Assembly (NCBI RefSeq): GCF_038397755.1
Contig: NZ_CP151637.1
Location: 4,382,170-4,446,169 of the forward strand
Length of the DNA stretch: 64,000 bases
From: Microbacterium sp. LWH7-1.2
GTDB lineage: Bacteria > Actinomycetota > Actinomycetes > Actinomycetales > Microbacteriaceae
Reading direction: 5' to 3'
The notes below the pieces were generated by a model that saw nothing but the letters and a program-made list of their open reading frames with translations, was not told where the DNA came from and made no database searches. A program made the translations under genes and the position numbers. Each line of letters begins with the position of its first letter. The stretch's first letter is position 1. Positions 29,265 to 38,152 of this stretch are shown here, in pieces.

Positions 29265-30998
29265 CTACTCGACCAGCTTCCCGGCAACGGACACCTCGCG
29301 CATCAGCGCGGCGATCTCAGCGGGGATCGGCGGGATCTGCTCCCGTACGACTCCGGTCGAGGGGGACCACACCAGGTTGACCTGCAGTTCGGGATCGATG
29401 TCCGGGTAGTCGCTGCGGTTGTGGCATCCGCGGGTCTCCCGCCGTTCGAGCGCGGCTTCGAGCGTCGCCCGTGCGGCGAGGGCCGCCGATTTGAGGTCGA
29501 ACGCATGTGCGAGATCGTGATACCCCGCGATGTCGGGGTGCACGCCGATGTCTGTCATCCGCGCTTCGATCGCGTCGAGTTCGGCGAGACCGGCGAGAAG
29601 CCCCTCCTCGTCACGCACGACACCGGCGTGTTCTGTCATCGTGTCGCGGATGGCGCGCTGGAGAGCCCGGACGTTCTCGGTTCCGGATGCCGCGAGAAGG
29701 ACGTCGATCTCCGCGCGGGCCGTCGCGACGGCCGACGTCGAACGCGTCTGGGCGGGGAGCGCGGCCGAATACGCGGCGGCAGCCTGTCCGACGATGCGAC
29801 CGAACACCAGGAGCTCGATGAGCGAGTTGCCGCCGAGCCGGTTGGCGCCGTGGAGGCCCGAAGACGCCTCGCCGATGGCGTAGAGTCCCGGCACGTCGGT
29901 GGAGTGGTCCGACGAGCGCACCCAGACGCCGCCCATCGAGTAGTGCGCCGTCGGTGCGATCTCGATCGGCTCCTTGGTGATGTCGAGCATCTGCAGCTCG
30001 AGCATCGTCTGGTACACGCGCGGGAGGCGGGTCATGATCGTCTCGCGCGGGAGGTGCGAGACGTCGAGCCAGACGCCGCCGTTCGGGGTGCCGCGGCCCT
30101 CCTTGATCTCGGTGTAGCAGGCCAGGGCGACACGGTCACGTGTCGACAGTTCGAGGCGCTCGGGGTCGTACTTGTGCATGAAGCGCTCGCCGAGGCCGTT
30201 GCGCAGGATGCCGCCTTCGCCGCGTGCCGCCTCCGAGATGAGGGTGCCGGCCGCGTTCTCGGGCTCGATGATGCCGCTCGGGTGGAACTGCACGAGCTCC
30301 GGATCACGAAGCCGGCCGCCTGCCTCCACCGCGAGGCGGAAGGAGTCGCCGGTGTTCTCGTCGCGTCGCGACGACGTGCGCCGCCAGATGCGGTTGTGCC
30401 CGCCCGCGGCGAGGATCACGGCGTCCGCGTGGATGAGGTAGCGCGTGCCGTCCTCGAGGTCGAAGCCATACGCGCCGAAGACAGCCCCGTCGTCGTTCAC
30501 GAGGATGCGCGTCACGTAGACGGTGTCGAGGATCGGCACGTGCAGCTGCGCGGCCCGGTTGATCAGCGTGCGCTGTATCTCGAGTCCCGTGTAGTCGCCG
30601 GCGAACGCGGTGCGACGGTACGTATGCGCGCCGAAGAATCGCTGCGAGATGCGGCCGTCGTCCTCGCGGGCGAACGGCATGCCGTAGCGCTCGAGGTCTT
30701 CGATCCCGCGAGCGGCGCCCGACGTGACGATCTCGACGGTGTGCGGGTCGGCGAGCAGGTAGCTCTCCTTCAGCGTGTCCGCGGCGTGCTGCTGCCAGCT
30801 GTCGTCGGCATCCATGGTGCCGAGGGCGGCGTTGATGCCGCCGGCCGCGAGGGAGGTGTGGGCGTCGGACTTCGGGCGCTTGCCCAGCGCGAGCACGTCG
30901 ACGCCCGCTTCGGCGAGTTCGATGGCCGCACGGAGACCGGAGCCCCCGGTGCCGATCACGAGGACGGTGGTGGAAAGCCGGCGTTCTGAGGGGATCAC
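29265..30998 (-). CDS. Stand-alone flavoprotein of the SdhA/FrdA/NadB family
   Basis: This 577-residue FAD enzyme has the dinucleotide motif GTGGSG at the N-terminus and the HTSLAAGGIN flavin-attachment-like block. Later come EAARGEGG, AHYSMGGV and GANRLGGNSLIE. The family oxidises succinate, reduces fumarate or oxidises aspartate. No SdhB, membrane anchor or nadA/nadC is nearby, so the partner and substrate are unknown. The His in the FAD-attachment position is present (HTS). GTG at 30998 is the likely start. It has no ribosome site but lies 7 bases after a TAGCGT box, so the message may be leaderless. A LysR gene is divergent and probably controls it. Confidence 0.85.
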   Translation of the reverse strand: MIPSERRLSTTVLVIGTGGSGLRAAIELAEAGVDVLALGKRPKSDAHTSLAAGGINAALGTMDADDSWQQHAADTLKESYLLADPHTVEIVTSGAARGIEDLERYGMPFAREDDGRISQRFFGAHTYRRTAFAGDYTGLEIQRTLINRAAQLHVPILDTVYVTRILVNDDGAVFGAYGFDLEDGTRYLIHADAVILAAGGHNRIWRRTSSRRDENTGDSFRLAVEAGGRLRDPELVQFHPSGIIEPENAAGTLISEAARGEGGILRNGLGERFMHKYDPERLELSTRDRVALACYTEIKEGRGTPNGGVWLDVSHLPRETIMTRLPRVYQTMLELQMLDITKEPIEIAPTAHYSMGGVWVRSSDHSTDVPGLYAIGEASSGLHGANRLGGNSLIELLVFGRIVGQAAAAYSAALPAQTRSTSAVATARAEIDVLLAASGTENVRALQRAIRDTMTEHAGVVRDEEGLLAGLAELDAIEARMTDIGVHPDIAGYHDLAHAFDLKSAALAARATLEAALERRETRGCHNRSDYPDIDPELQVNLVWSPSTGVVREQIPPIPAEIAALMREVSVAGKLVE

Positions 30999-31056
30999 AT
31001 CAGATACGCTAAGCAGTTCGCATCGATTACTCCAATGCATATACGTGGTCGCATCG

Positions 31057-31075
31057 ATAGCAATAGGCTATCTAT
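31057..31075 (+). promoter_or_regulatory. LysR box overlapping a leaderless promoter
   Basis: ATAG-N7-CTAT (31057-31071) contains T-N11-A, the LysR-type binding pattern. The -10-like TAGGCT (31064-31069) lies inside it, 6 bases before the LysR ATG at 31076, which has no ribosome site. Binding here would autoregulate lysR and probably the divergent flavoprotein gene. Confidence 0.55.
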
Positions 31076-31999
31076 ATGAATCTCGAGCAGCTCCGCGCGT
31101 TCGTCACTGTGGCTCAGCTCGGCAATTTCACCCGCGCCGCCGAGCAGCTCCACCTTGCGCAGCCGTCGCTGAGCCGCCAGATCTCGACACTCGAGCAGAG
31201 CCTGGGTGCGGAGCTGTTCCATCGGGCTCGCGCGGGCAGCACACCGACCGCGGCGGGTGAGGCGTTGCTGCCCCTCGCCCGCCGGATGCTCGCCGACGCA
31301 GCATCCGTTCGACGCGAGATCGACGAGCTCGCCGGCCTGCGGCGCGGCCGCATCCGTCTCGGGGCGACGCCCACCCTCTGTATCAGCCTCGTCGCCGAGG
31401 TCCTGAGTGCGTTCCACGCCGAGCATCCCGGGATCGAGCTGCACATCACCGAGAGCGGGTCGCGCGGTCTGCTCGACGATCTTGCGGGAGGCGAACTGGA
31501 CCTCGCGCTGATCACCACCTCGGACGCGGCATCCGCCGAGCGATTCACCGTCACGCCGCTCCTCGTCGAAGAGCTCGTCGTCATCTCGTCGAGCGGTACG
31601 CCTCCGCTCACGTCGCGGAAGAGCATCGGCCTCGGCGACGTCGCCGCGCTGCCGCAGGTCGTCTTCAGCTCGACGTACGACCTGCGCGCCACCACCGATG
31701 CCGCGTTCGCGGCGGCGGGACTGACGCCGCACACGGTCATCGAGGGTGCCGAGATGGACGCCGTGCTGCGCTTCGTCGAGCGCGGGATCGGCGTCGCGAT
31801 CGTGCCCGCGATGGTGCTCATCGAGCGTTCCGGACTGCGATCGGTCCGCCTCTCCCACCCGACCCTGACGCGTACCATCAGCATCGCGCGGGTCAGCGAC
31901 ATGGCTCCGGCAGCGGCCGTCGAGGTGATGCAGCGGACGATCGAGCGCACAGCGGCCGGGCTCGCCGCACTGCCCCAGGCGACGATGCGGCTCGCGTAG
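31076..31999 (+). CDS. LysR-family transcriptional regulator
   Basis: This 307-residue regulator has the N-terminal winged helix (NFTRAAEQLHLAQPSLSRQI, residues ~17-36) and a periplasmic-binding-like effector domain (90-300). The ATG directly follows a promoter-like sequence and lacks a ribosome site, so translation is probably leaderless. It is divergent from the SdhA/NadB-type flavoprotein and is likely its regulator; the effector is unknown. Confidence 0.95.
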   Translation: MNLEQLRAFVTVAQLGNFTRAAEQLHLAQPSLSRQISTLEQSLGAELFHRARAGSTPTAAGEALLPLARRMLADAASVRREIDELAGLRRGRIRLGATPTLCISLVAEVLSAFHAEHPGIELHITESGSRGLLDDLAGGELDLALITTSDAASAERFTVTPLLVEELVVISSSGTPPLTSRKSIGLGDVAALPQVVFSSTYDLRATTDAAFAAAGLTPHTVIEGAEMDAVLRFVERGIGVAIVPAMVLIERSGLRSVRLSHPTLTRTISIARVSDMAPAAAVEVMQRTIERTAAGLAALPQATMRLA

Positions 32000-32601
32000 T
32001 GCAGAGAGCGGGAACCGGACGGAAGCTGCGGGTCGCGCGTTCGGTCATCGAGGCGGCCGAAGCTGTTCACTGCAGGATGGACGCGATATGGTGAGCCGCG
32101 GGCAGCTCGCCGTGATCCTGGGAAACGATCACAGCGCGGCCGTCCGGTCTGGGGATCTCTGGGGCTGGGCCGCTGATTTCCCCTGCGCTCCCCCCGCGCA
32201 AGGACGGTCCCTCGGACGTTGCAGCTAGATCCTGTAGCGTCCGAGGGACCTCAGCCTGTCCCGCGAGCATCACGCGCCCTTGGGGGAGGGCTCGGCACTG
32301 GGGATGCCTGTGCGACGCCGCCGAAAGGTGTGGGACCCGGCTTGCTGCCACCCTAGCCGGTCACGATGTCGCAGGCGGCGAGGGCCACGCCGCTCCTTCG
32401 TCTGACCTCGCCGGCGAGGTTCGCCAGGCGCAGTTCGACGGTGGAACACACCACCTCGAGGTCATCCTTTCGCGAGTCCGGGCGGGCGGATCGGCCGAGC
32501 GCTGGGCAGGGTAGCGCGTGAGCGCGGTCGCGTCGACCCCCACGACGCGCGCTCGGCTCGCGCGGAGGGTGGGTGCTCCACCGCCAGTTCGAAGGAGCAT
32601 C
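32000..32601. other. 600-bp gap with a large perfect hairpin
   Basis: I find no convincing gene. The main structure is a perfect 13-bp inverted repeat, GGTCCCTCGGACG (32206-32218) and its complement (32238-32250), around a 19-base loop. It could be the lysR terminator or part of a regulatory RNA in front of the catalase gene. A 94-codon minus-strand frame (32067-32351) spans it but has no family resemblance. Confidence 0.5.
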
Positions 32602-33549
32602 ATGTACTTCCACCTGCAACAGCTCATCAATCCGATCGAGCAGGACGAGCCCGATCCCGCCGCGGCCAACGCGTTGCAGGAGGGGTTGGGCGGCCAATTC
32701 GGCGAGATGCGCACGATGATGCAGTACCTGTTCCAGAGCATCAACTTCCGTGGGCCGGAGGGCAAGCCCTACAAGGATCTCCTCCAGGGGATCGGCACCG
32801 AAGAGATCGGCCACGTCGAGCTCATCGGCACGACGATCGCGCGGCTGCTCGACGGCTCGCCCCGTTACAAGGGGCGCCCCGACGATCCGGTCGACGAGCC
32901 CGGCGCCGGCGGTGCCGTTCCGCTGAACATCGCGCTGTCGGAGAGCAACATCCATCACTACCTGGTGGGAGCTCAGGGTGCGCTGCCGGTGGACGCGGCG
33001 GGGAACCCGTGGAGCGGCAGCTACGTGTACAACTCGGGCAACCTCGTGCTCGACCTGCTCTACAACCTGATGCTCGAGTCGACCGGGCGGCTGCAGAAGT
33101 GCCGGATCTACGAGATGACCGCGAACAAGACCGCGCGGTCGACGATCTCGTATCTGATCGTGCGCGACCAGGCCCACGAGAACGCGTACGCCAAGGCGCT
33201 CGAGACACTCGGTGTGAACTGGAGGACCGCGCTGCCGATCCCGAAGACGAGCGCCGAGCAGTTCCCCGAGGTCAAGCGCCTGCTCGATCTGGGGCTGCAG
33301 AGCAAGCAGTACTCGTTCGATCTCGACGATCAGTCCGAGGCCGGCAAGATCTTCCAGGGGCTGTCGCCGTCCGGTGACGGAACCATGTTGGATGCCTCGC
33401 AGCAGGCGCCGGAAGGGGCTCCGATCACCATCGCCCCCGAGCGCCGCGAGGAGTTCTCGCCAGGTGCCGACGCCGAACTGACGGCGCTGATCGCGGCCAC
33501 GGCCGAGATGGAGATGGCCGACATGGAAGCGACGTTCGGACGCCTGTGA
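32602..33549 (+). CDS. Manganese catalase
   Basis: This 315-residue dimanganese ferritin-like catalase breaks down H2O2 without heme. Metal ligands fit the family: Glu35, Glu68 and His71 (EIGH), the Glu in NLMLESTGR and the His in DQAHENAY. ATG at 32602 has GAAGGAG about 5 bases upstream; the open frame extends upstream but without resemblance. The stop overlaps the GTG of the next gene (GTGA). It faces a peroxide-using P450 gene at the other end of the pair. Confidence 0.95.
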   Translation: MYFHLQQLINPIEQDEPDPAAANALQEGLGGQFGEMRTMMQYLFQSINFRGPEGKPYKDLLQGIGTEEIGHVELIGTTIARLLDGSPRYKGRPDDPVDEPGAGGAVPLNIALSESNIHHYLVGAQGALPVDAAGNPWSGSYVYNSGNLVLDLLYNLMLESTGRLQKCRIYEMTANKTARSTISYLIVRDQAHENAYAKALETLGVNWRTALPIPKTSAEQFPEVKRLLDLGLQSKQYSFDLDDQSEAGKIFQGLSPSGDGTMLDASQQAPEGAPITIAPERREEFSPGADAELTALIAATAEMEMADMEATFGRL

Positions 33550-34400
33550 GAGAAGTCAGGCCGTCGGTGACGGTCGTGATCCCGGTGCGCGACGACGCGG
33601 CGCTGCTGCGCCGGTGCCTCGAGGCGCTGGCGCGGCAGACGTGGGCCCCGGACGAGGTGATCGTCGTGGACGACGGCTCGCGCGACGGCTCCGCCGCCGT
33701 GGCCGCGGAGCACGCAGCGACCGTCGTGTGCGGCCCGCCGCGTGGCATCGCCAGCGCGGCCGCCGCCGGATACGACCTGGCGAGGGGCGAGATCATCGCC
33801 CGCCTCGACGCGGACTCGCTGCCTCCCGACGACTGGCTCGAGCATCTCCTGCCACCGCTCGTGCGGGACCCGTCGCTGGGCGCTGTCACGGGCGATGCGC
33901 GGTTCTTGGACGGTTCGCCGCGGGTGCGCCGCTTCGGGGCCGCTGCGTACCTGAGCGCCTATCGCGCCGTGCTTCTTCCCACCCTCGGGCACATGCCGTT
34001 GTTCGGCTCGAACATGGCGATGCGGCGCGAGGCCTGGTCGCGGGTATCCGCCGAGGTCCACCGCGACGACGATCTGCTGCACGACGACCTGGACCTCTCG
34101 TTCCACCTCGGCAGGACGCACCGCATCCGGCGCGTGCGCGGGGCCGAGGTCGGCATCTCGGCACGACCGCTGAACGTCGACTCGGCGATGCTGCTGCGCG
34201 TTCGCCGGGGATTCCACACGGTGCTCCTCCATTGGCCACGGGACTTCCCGCCCCGGAGATGGATGACACGTGCACGCTCGCTGCTCGGTCAGCGCGCCGC
34301 GCCGCGGCTCCGATTCAGTGGAGCGGGCATCGAGGCTGTGCCGCCGAGGCACGCACCCGCCCGCCGGACCGCGGCTTGGTCGGAAGACGTCGTCGATTGA
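33546..34400 (+). CDS. Family 2 glycosyltransferase
   Basis: This 284-residue cytoplasmic GT-A enzyme has the nucleotide-sugar motif VVDDGSRDGS (about 37-46), a DADS metal motif near residue 90 and a QxxRW-like region replaced by RVRRGFH. The start is a GTG overlapping the catalase stop, so translation is coupled. The last 86 bases overlap antisense with the 3' end of the P450 gene. Acceptor unknown. Confidence 0.9.
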   Translation: MREVRPSVTVVIPVRDDAALLRRCLEALARQTWAPDEVIVVDDGSRDGSAAVAAEHAATVVCGPPRGIASAAAAGYDLARGEIIARLDADSLPPDDWLEHLLPPLVRDPSLGAVTGDARFLDGSPRVRRFGAAAYLSAYRAVLLPTLGHMPLFGSNMAMRREAWSRVSAEVHRDDDLLHDDLDLSFHLGRTHRIRRVRGAEVGISARPLNVDSAMLLRVRRGFHTVLLHWPRDFPPRRWMTRARSLLGQRAAPRLRFSGAGIEAVPPRHAPARRTAAWSEDVVD

Positions 34401-35625
34401 CTCCCAGTCCGGCGTCGGAGATTCGGAGCCGGGGATCGCTCAGAACGGTGATCGCGGCGGCGAGTCCTGCGATGGCGAGCTTCTCACCAGGGCATCGATG
34501 GCCGGTGCGCACGTCCGCGCCCCCGTGAGGAATGAACGCGGGCAGCGCCTCGTAGTCCTCGACGCCGGCGAAGCGGCCGGGATCGAAACGGTCGGGATGC
34601 TGCCACCAGGATTCGTCGGTGTCGGTCCCGAGAATGTCCAGCACCACGCGGCCCCCGGCGCGCAGCCGCACTCCGTCCAGCTCCACGTCGGTGATCGCCC
34701 ACCCTGGGAGGATCGGGACGAACGGGGCGGTGCGGCGGATCTCCTGCGCGAACGCGACGGCCAGGGGGCCCGGTGCAAGCGTCTGCCGCTCGGCGGATTC
34801 CGTCGCGATGCGCGTCCGCCACTCCGGGCGGTCGTGCAGCTCTTTGGCGGCGAATGCGACGAACCTGGCCACAGCGATCATCGGCCGGATCGTGTTCTGC
34901 AGCTCCACCCCGGCGGGCCGAGCGTCGAGCAGCCGCCCGTACTCATCCCGATGCTGCGACCAGGTCTCCAGGGCGGATCCGGGCGCGGTCGCGAGGCGCC
35001 CGTCGCGCGCGGCCTGGATCAAGCGTTCCGCGTGGGCGTCCGACCAGCGGCGGTCCACGAGCGCCACCACATATGCCGGCGAGTACGGCGACCCGAAACC
35101 GTCGACGATCCGTGCAAGGCGGGCGGCCCACCTGGTCTGTGCTGACGGCGTGCCGGGAAGGCCTGCCCACCGCATCACCGAACGCCCGAACGCTCCCACC
35201 GCGGCGTCGTAGGCCGAGCGTCTCCCGCCGTCGACCCACGCCGCGAGCTCCGCGCGCCACTCCTCGTCCAGCAACGGCCTGAGGCGTTCCACGTGTGCGT
35301 CTTCGTACGCGATGTCCACGAATGCGGCCTTGCGATGGCGGTGCTCCGGCCCGTCCAGGCTGTGCACCGATTCATGCCCGAACAGCGTCTCCTGCACGAT
35401 CGCAGGCATCGCGCCGTGCCGCGCGATCGCGTCGGCGTCGTAGAACAGGCCCACCCCCTCGGCTCCGCGCACGAGCATCGCATCGCGGAACATCAGCCGC
35501 ATGGGCGCGGCCCGCGCCCCAGGACGTGCGCGCCGCCAGATGCGGGCGCCGAAGTCGTAGCCCTTGGTCAGAAGGGCGGGCGCGTCGTCGAGGAGCCGCG
35601 GCCGGCGATCTGCGGTCACCCGCAC
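34315..35625 (-). CDS. CYP152-type cytochrome P450 (peroxide-driven fatty acid peroxygenase)
   Basis: This is a 436-residue heme-thiolate protein. The heme-binding loop is FIPHGGADVRTGHRCPGE, with the Cys ligand near residue 390. The ExxR motif is EIRR. The I helix has the Arg-Pro pair (NTIRPMIAVA) in place of the usual acid-alcohol pair. That pair and the heme-loop form mark CYP152 enzymes, which use H2O2 to hydroxylate or decarboxylate fatty acids without a redox partner. GTG at 35625 or 35619 starts just after the alcohol dehydrogenase stop, so the two are probably cotranscribed. The convergent neighbour pair includes a catalase. Confidence 0.88.
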   Translation of the reverse strand: MRVTADRRPRLLDDAPALLTKGYDFGARIWRRARPGARAAPMRLMFRDAMLVRGAEGVGLFYDADAIARHGAMPAIVQETLFGHESVHSLDGPEHRHRKAAFVDIAYEDAHVERLRPLLDEEWRAELAAWVDGGRRSAYDAAVGAFGRSVMRWAGLPGTPSAQTRWAARLARIVDGFGSPYSPAYVVALVDRRWSDAHAERLIQAARDGRLATAPGSALETWSQHRDEYGRLLDARPAGVELQNTIRPMIAVARFVAFAAKELHDRPEWRTRIATESAERQTLAPGPLAVAFAQEIRRTAPFVPILPGWAITDVELDGVRLRAGGRVVLDILGTDTDESWWQHPDRFDPGRFAGVEDYEALPAFIPHGGADVRTGHRCPGEKLAIAGLAAAITVLSDPRLRISDAGLGVNRRRLPTKPRSGGRVRASAAQPRCPLH

Positions 35626-35630
35626 GCGGT

Positions 35631-36806
35631 TCAGGGCTTGAGGACGACCTTGATGCATCCGTCCTCCTTCTTCTGGAACGTCTCGTACAGGGCAGGCGCC
35701 TCATCGAGCGGCACGCGGTGGGTGACGAGGTCCATCACCCCGAAGGGGTCGGTCGGTTCCTCGACGAGCGGCAGCAGCTCATCGGTCCACCGCTTCACAT
35801 TGCATTGACCCATCCGCAGCGAGATCTGCTTGTCGAAGAGCGTCTTCATCGGCATCAGGTCCGCTTCTCCTGCGTAGACGCCGCTGATGGACACTGTCCC
35901 ACCGCGACGGACGAGGTCGATGGCGCTGTGCAGAGCGGCGAGCCGGTCCATGCCTGCGGTGTCCATGACCTTCTGCGCAATGGGGTCGGGGAGGAGGCCC
36001 ACCGCCTGCTGCGCGAACTTCACCGCGGGGTTGCCGTGGGCTTCGAGCCCGACCGCGTCCACGACGGCGTCCGCCCCTCGGCCGTCGGTGAGGTCACGCA
36101 GTCTGTCGATCACGTCGTCCGTCAGCTCGAAAGTGTCGACGCCGTGCCGTTCCGCCATCGCGCGTCGCTCTGCGACGGGGTCGATGGCGAGCACGCGGTA
36201 ACCGCGGTGCACCCCGATCCGGGCCGCGAACTGACCGACCGGGCCGAGGCCCATCACCGCCAGCGTGCCGCCCTCGGGCACCTGCGCATACTCCACGCCC
36301 TGCCAGGCGGTCGGCAGGATGTCGCTGAGGAACAGATACCGCTCGTCCGGCAGATCGACGCCGACCCGCACCGTGTTGTATTCGGCGAACGGCACCCGCA
36401 GCAGCTCGGCCTGACCGCCCGGGACCTGTCCGTACAGTTTCGTGTAGCCGAAGAGCGCGGCACCGGTGCCGTATTCGCGGACCTGTGTCGTCTCGCACTG
36501 CGACTGCAGGCCCGAACGGCACATGAAGCAGTGTCCGCACGCGATGTTGAAGGGCACCACGACCCGGTCGCCGACGGCGAGTGTCGTCACGTCCTTTCCG
36601 ACCTCCACGACCACACCCATCGGCTCATGGCCGAGGATGTCGCCCGCGTCGAGGAAAGGACCGAACAGTTCGTACAGATGCAGATCGGAGCCGCAGATCG
36701 CCGTGGAGGTGATCCGCACGATCGCGTCGGTGGGCTCCTCGATTCTCGGGTCGGGCACCGTCTCGACACTGATGCTGCGCTTGCCCTGCCATGTGACTGC
36801 TCTCAT
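35631..36806 (-). CDS. Zinc-dependent alcohol/formaldehyde dehydrogenase
   Basis: This 391-residue medium-chain dehydrogenase has catalytic zinc region CGSDLH and GHEPMG. The structural zinc cysteines are in CGHCFMCRSGLQSQC, and the Rossmann motif is GLGPVG around residue 180. The length and the extra loop fit the glutathione-independent formaldehyde dehydrogenase-like subgroup. ATG at 36806 has AGAAGGG upstream; the longer open frame upstream is not coding-like. It is probably in one transcript with the P450 gene downstream and may oxidise its alcohol product. Confidence 0.92.
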   Translation of the reverse strand: MRAVTWQGKRSISVETVPDPRIEEPTDAIVRITSTAICGSDLHLYELFGPFLDAGDILGHEPMGVVVEVGKDVTTLAVGDRVVVPFNIACGHCFMCRSGLQSQCETTQVREYGTGAALFGYTKLYGQVPGGQAELLRVPFAEYNTVRVGVDLPDERYLFLSDILPTAWQGVEYAQVPEGGTLAVMGLGPVGQFAARIGVHRGYRVLAIDPVAERRAMAERHGVDTFELTDDVIDRLRDLTDGRGADAVVDAVGLEAHGNPAVKFAQQAVGLLPDPIAQKVMDTAGMDRLAALHSAIDLVRRGGTVSISGVYAGEADLMPMKTLFDKQISLRMGQCNVKRWTDELLPLVEEPTDPFGVMDLVTHRVPLDEAPALYETFQKKEDGCIKVVLKP

Positions 36807-36973
36807 CGCACTGCCCTTCTCGGCCTGCTCGTGTCGGAGCTCTCGAACCCCGAATCGCTCACCTGCCGAACGTATGCGGGGGCCATCGACGCCGCGCGTG
36901 GGTTGACGAGATCCCGCGCGAGTGCGACCATGCCCCGGTTCGTGTTGCGGTCGACCACGTCCCGTCGGCTCAC
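36803..36973 (-). CDS. Possible 56-codon ORF coupled to the dehydrogenase gene
   Basis: A GTG-started frame (MSRRDVVDRNTN...) ends in TGA that overlaps the dehydrogenase ATG (ATGA), as in coupled operon genes. It has no clear ribosome site and no recognised family. The 200-bp gap it fills between cinA and the dehydrogenase gene shows nothing else. Confidence 0.2.
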   Translation of the reverse strand: MSRRDVVDRNTNRGMVALARDLVNPRAASMAPAYVRQVSDSGFESSDTSRPRRAVR

Positions 36974-37011
36974 GCGTGCGACGGAGGCGATGCCGGCGAT
37001 GAAGGCGCGCG

Positions 37012-37476
37012 CTAATCGTCTTTCTCGGCGACCCGCACGAGCAGCACCAGTGCCCGGTCGACGGTGGCTCGAAGCACATCATCGGGTTCGCCGTCGAAGT
37101 GGAACAGCTCGGCCCCCGCGCCCGTGGCATCGGCCCAGCCCACGAACACGGTGCCAGGAGGATGACCGTCCTCGCTGTCAGGGCCGCCCACACCGGTCGT
37201 CGCGACGGCGATGTCAGCCTTCAGCAGGGAACGTACTCCGCGCGCCAGTCGGCTGGCGCATTCGGCTGAACACGGGTCGAGTCCATCAGGCAGTCCCAGA
37301 ACCTGCACCTTCACCGCCGTCTGGTAGGCCACCACCGCGCCGGAGAACCAGTCGCTCGCGTTCTCGCCCTTGCCGATCTCGCTCGCCAGCAGACCGCAGG
37401 TGAGCGATTCCGCGACGGCAACGGTGAGCGCACGCTCGGTAGCGAGCTCGCTGAGACGCTCGATCGGACTCTTCAC
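37012..37476 (-). CDS. pncC: CinA C-terminal-type nicotinamide-nucleotide amidohydrolase
   Basis: This 154-residue single-domain protein matches the CinA C-terminal deamidase that converts NMN to nicotinate mononucleotide in pyridine nucleotide salvage. AESLTCGLLASEIG, the VVAYQTAVK stretch and ATTGVGGPD are conserved. GTG at 37476 follows GGAAGGGTGG; the open frame extends upstream without similarity. The N-terminal molybdopterin-like domain of full CinA is absent, as in many bacteria. Confidence 0.9.
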   Translation of the reverse strand: MKSPIERLSELATERALTVAVAESLTCGLLASEIGKGENASDWFSGAVVAYQTAVKVQVLGLPDGLDPCSAECASRLARGVRSLLKADIAVATTGVGGPDSEDGHPPGTVFVGWADATGAGAELFHFDGEPDDVLRATVDRALVLLVRVAEKDD

Positions 37477-37525
37477 GGGACCACCCTTCCACGCAACTGT
37501 CGACGCCCGCCCCGGGCGGCAGAGA

Positions 37526-38011
37526 TCAGAGCAGTGCCTTGCGGAGGAAGACCTGCTCGATGCCGTCGTCACCGTCGACGCGCTGTGATTCGCGGTAGCC
37601 GAGGCGTTCGTACAGTCGCAGGTTCGCCTCGCTCAGCGATCCCGTGAAGAGCTCAGCCTCGCGGCATCCCTCGTCGCGGCCACGATCTTCGACAGCGCGC
37701 AGCAGCCGGGAGCCGATTCCGAGCCCCTGGAGGTCCGGAGCGATCACCAGCCGGCCGATGAGCAGCAGACCGGATTCCTGCCGGGCGCGCACAGCGCCGA
37801 CCAGCCTCGATCCGTGCAGCGCGACGCGCCCGAGGTTGTCGGCCAGCTCTGCTCTCAGCTCGTCGAGAGTCTGGGTGAGGGGCGGCATGCGGACGGTGTC
37901 GTAGATCAGCGCCTCCTGCACGAACGCGGCGCGTTGCAGGGTCAGCACCTCGCCGGCGTCTTCTTCACGGATGTCGCGGATCGTCAGGTCCTGCGGATCG
38001 CGGCTGTTCAT
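37526..38011 (-). CDS. GNAT-family N-acetyltransferase
   Basis: This 161-residue acetyl-CoA-dependent acyltransferase has the CoA loop LQGLGIGSRLL (about 96-106) preceded by the LVIAPD strand, and the late LYERLGY motif. ATG at 38011 (an in-frame GTG is just before) has no ribosome site. A TTTACT box 7 bases upstream suggests a leaderless message. Substrate unknown. Confidence 0.9.
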   Translation of the reverse strand: MNSRDPQDLTIRDIREEDAGEVLTLQRAAFVQEALIYDTVRMPPLTQTLDELRAELADNLGRVALHGSRLVGAVRARQESGLLLIGRLVIAPDLQGLGIGSRLLRAVEDRGRDEGCREAELFTGSLSEANLRLYERLGYRESQRVDGDDGIEQVFLRKALL

Positions 38012-38152
38012 CACGATCAGTAAACCGGCTCCTGTCGATCGCGCGAACCGGGTTGACTCGGAAGCGCTGATCCATCAGCGGACGCAACGAACGGGTATCC
38101 GACAACGCCGCGCTGAGTCAAGACGCCATGCGGAGCAGCGTCCGGTGCGAGA

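Noticed and set aside
32067..32351. 94-codon minus-strand ORF in the gap before the catalase gene
   Set aside because: It runs through the perfect hairpin, has mixed codon use and no family resemblance.
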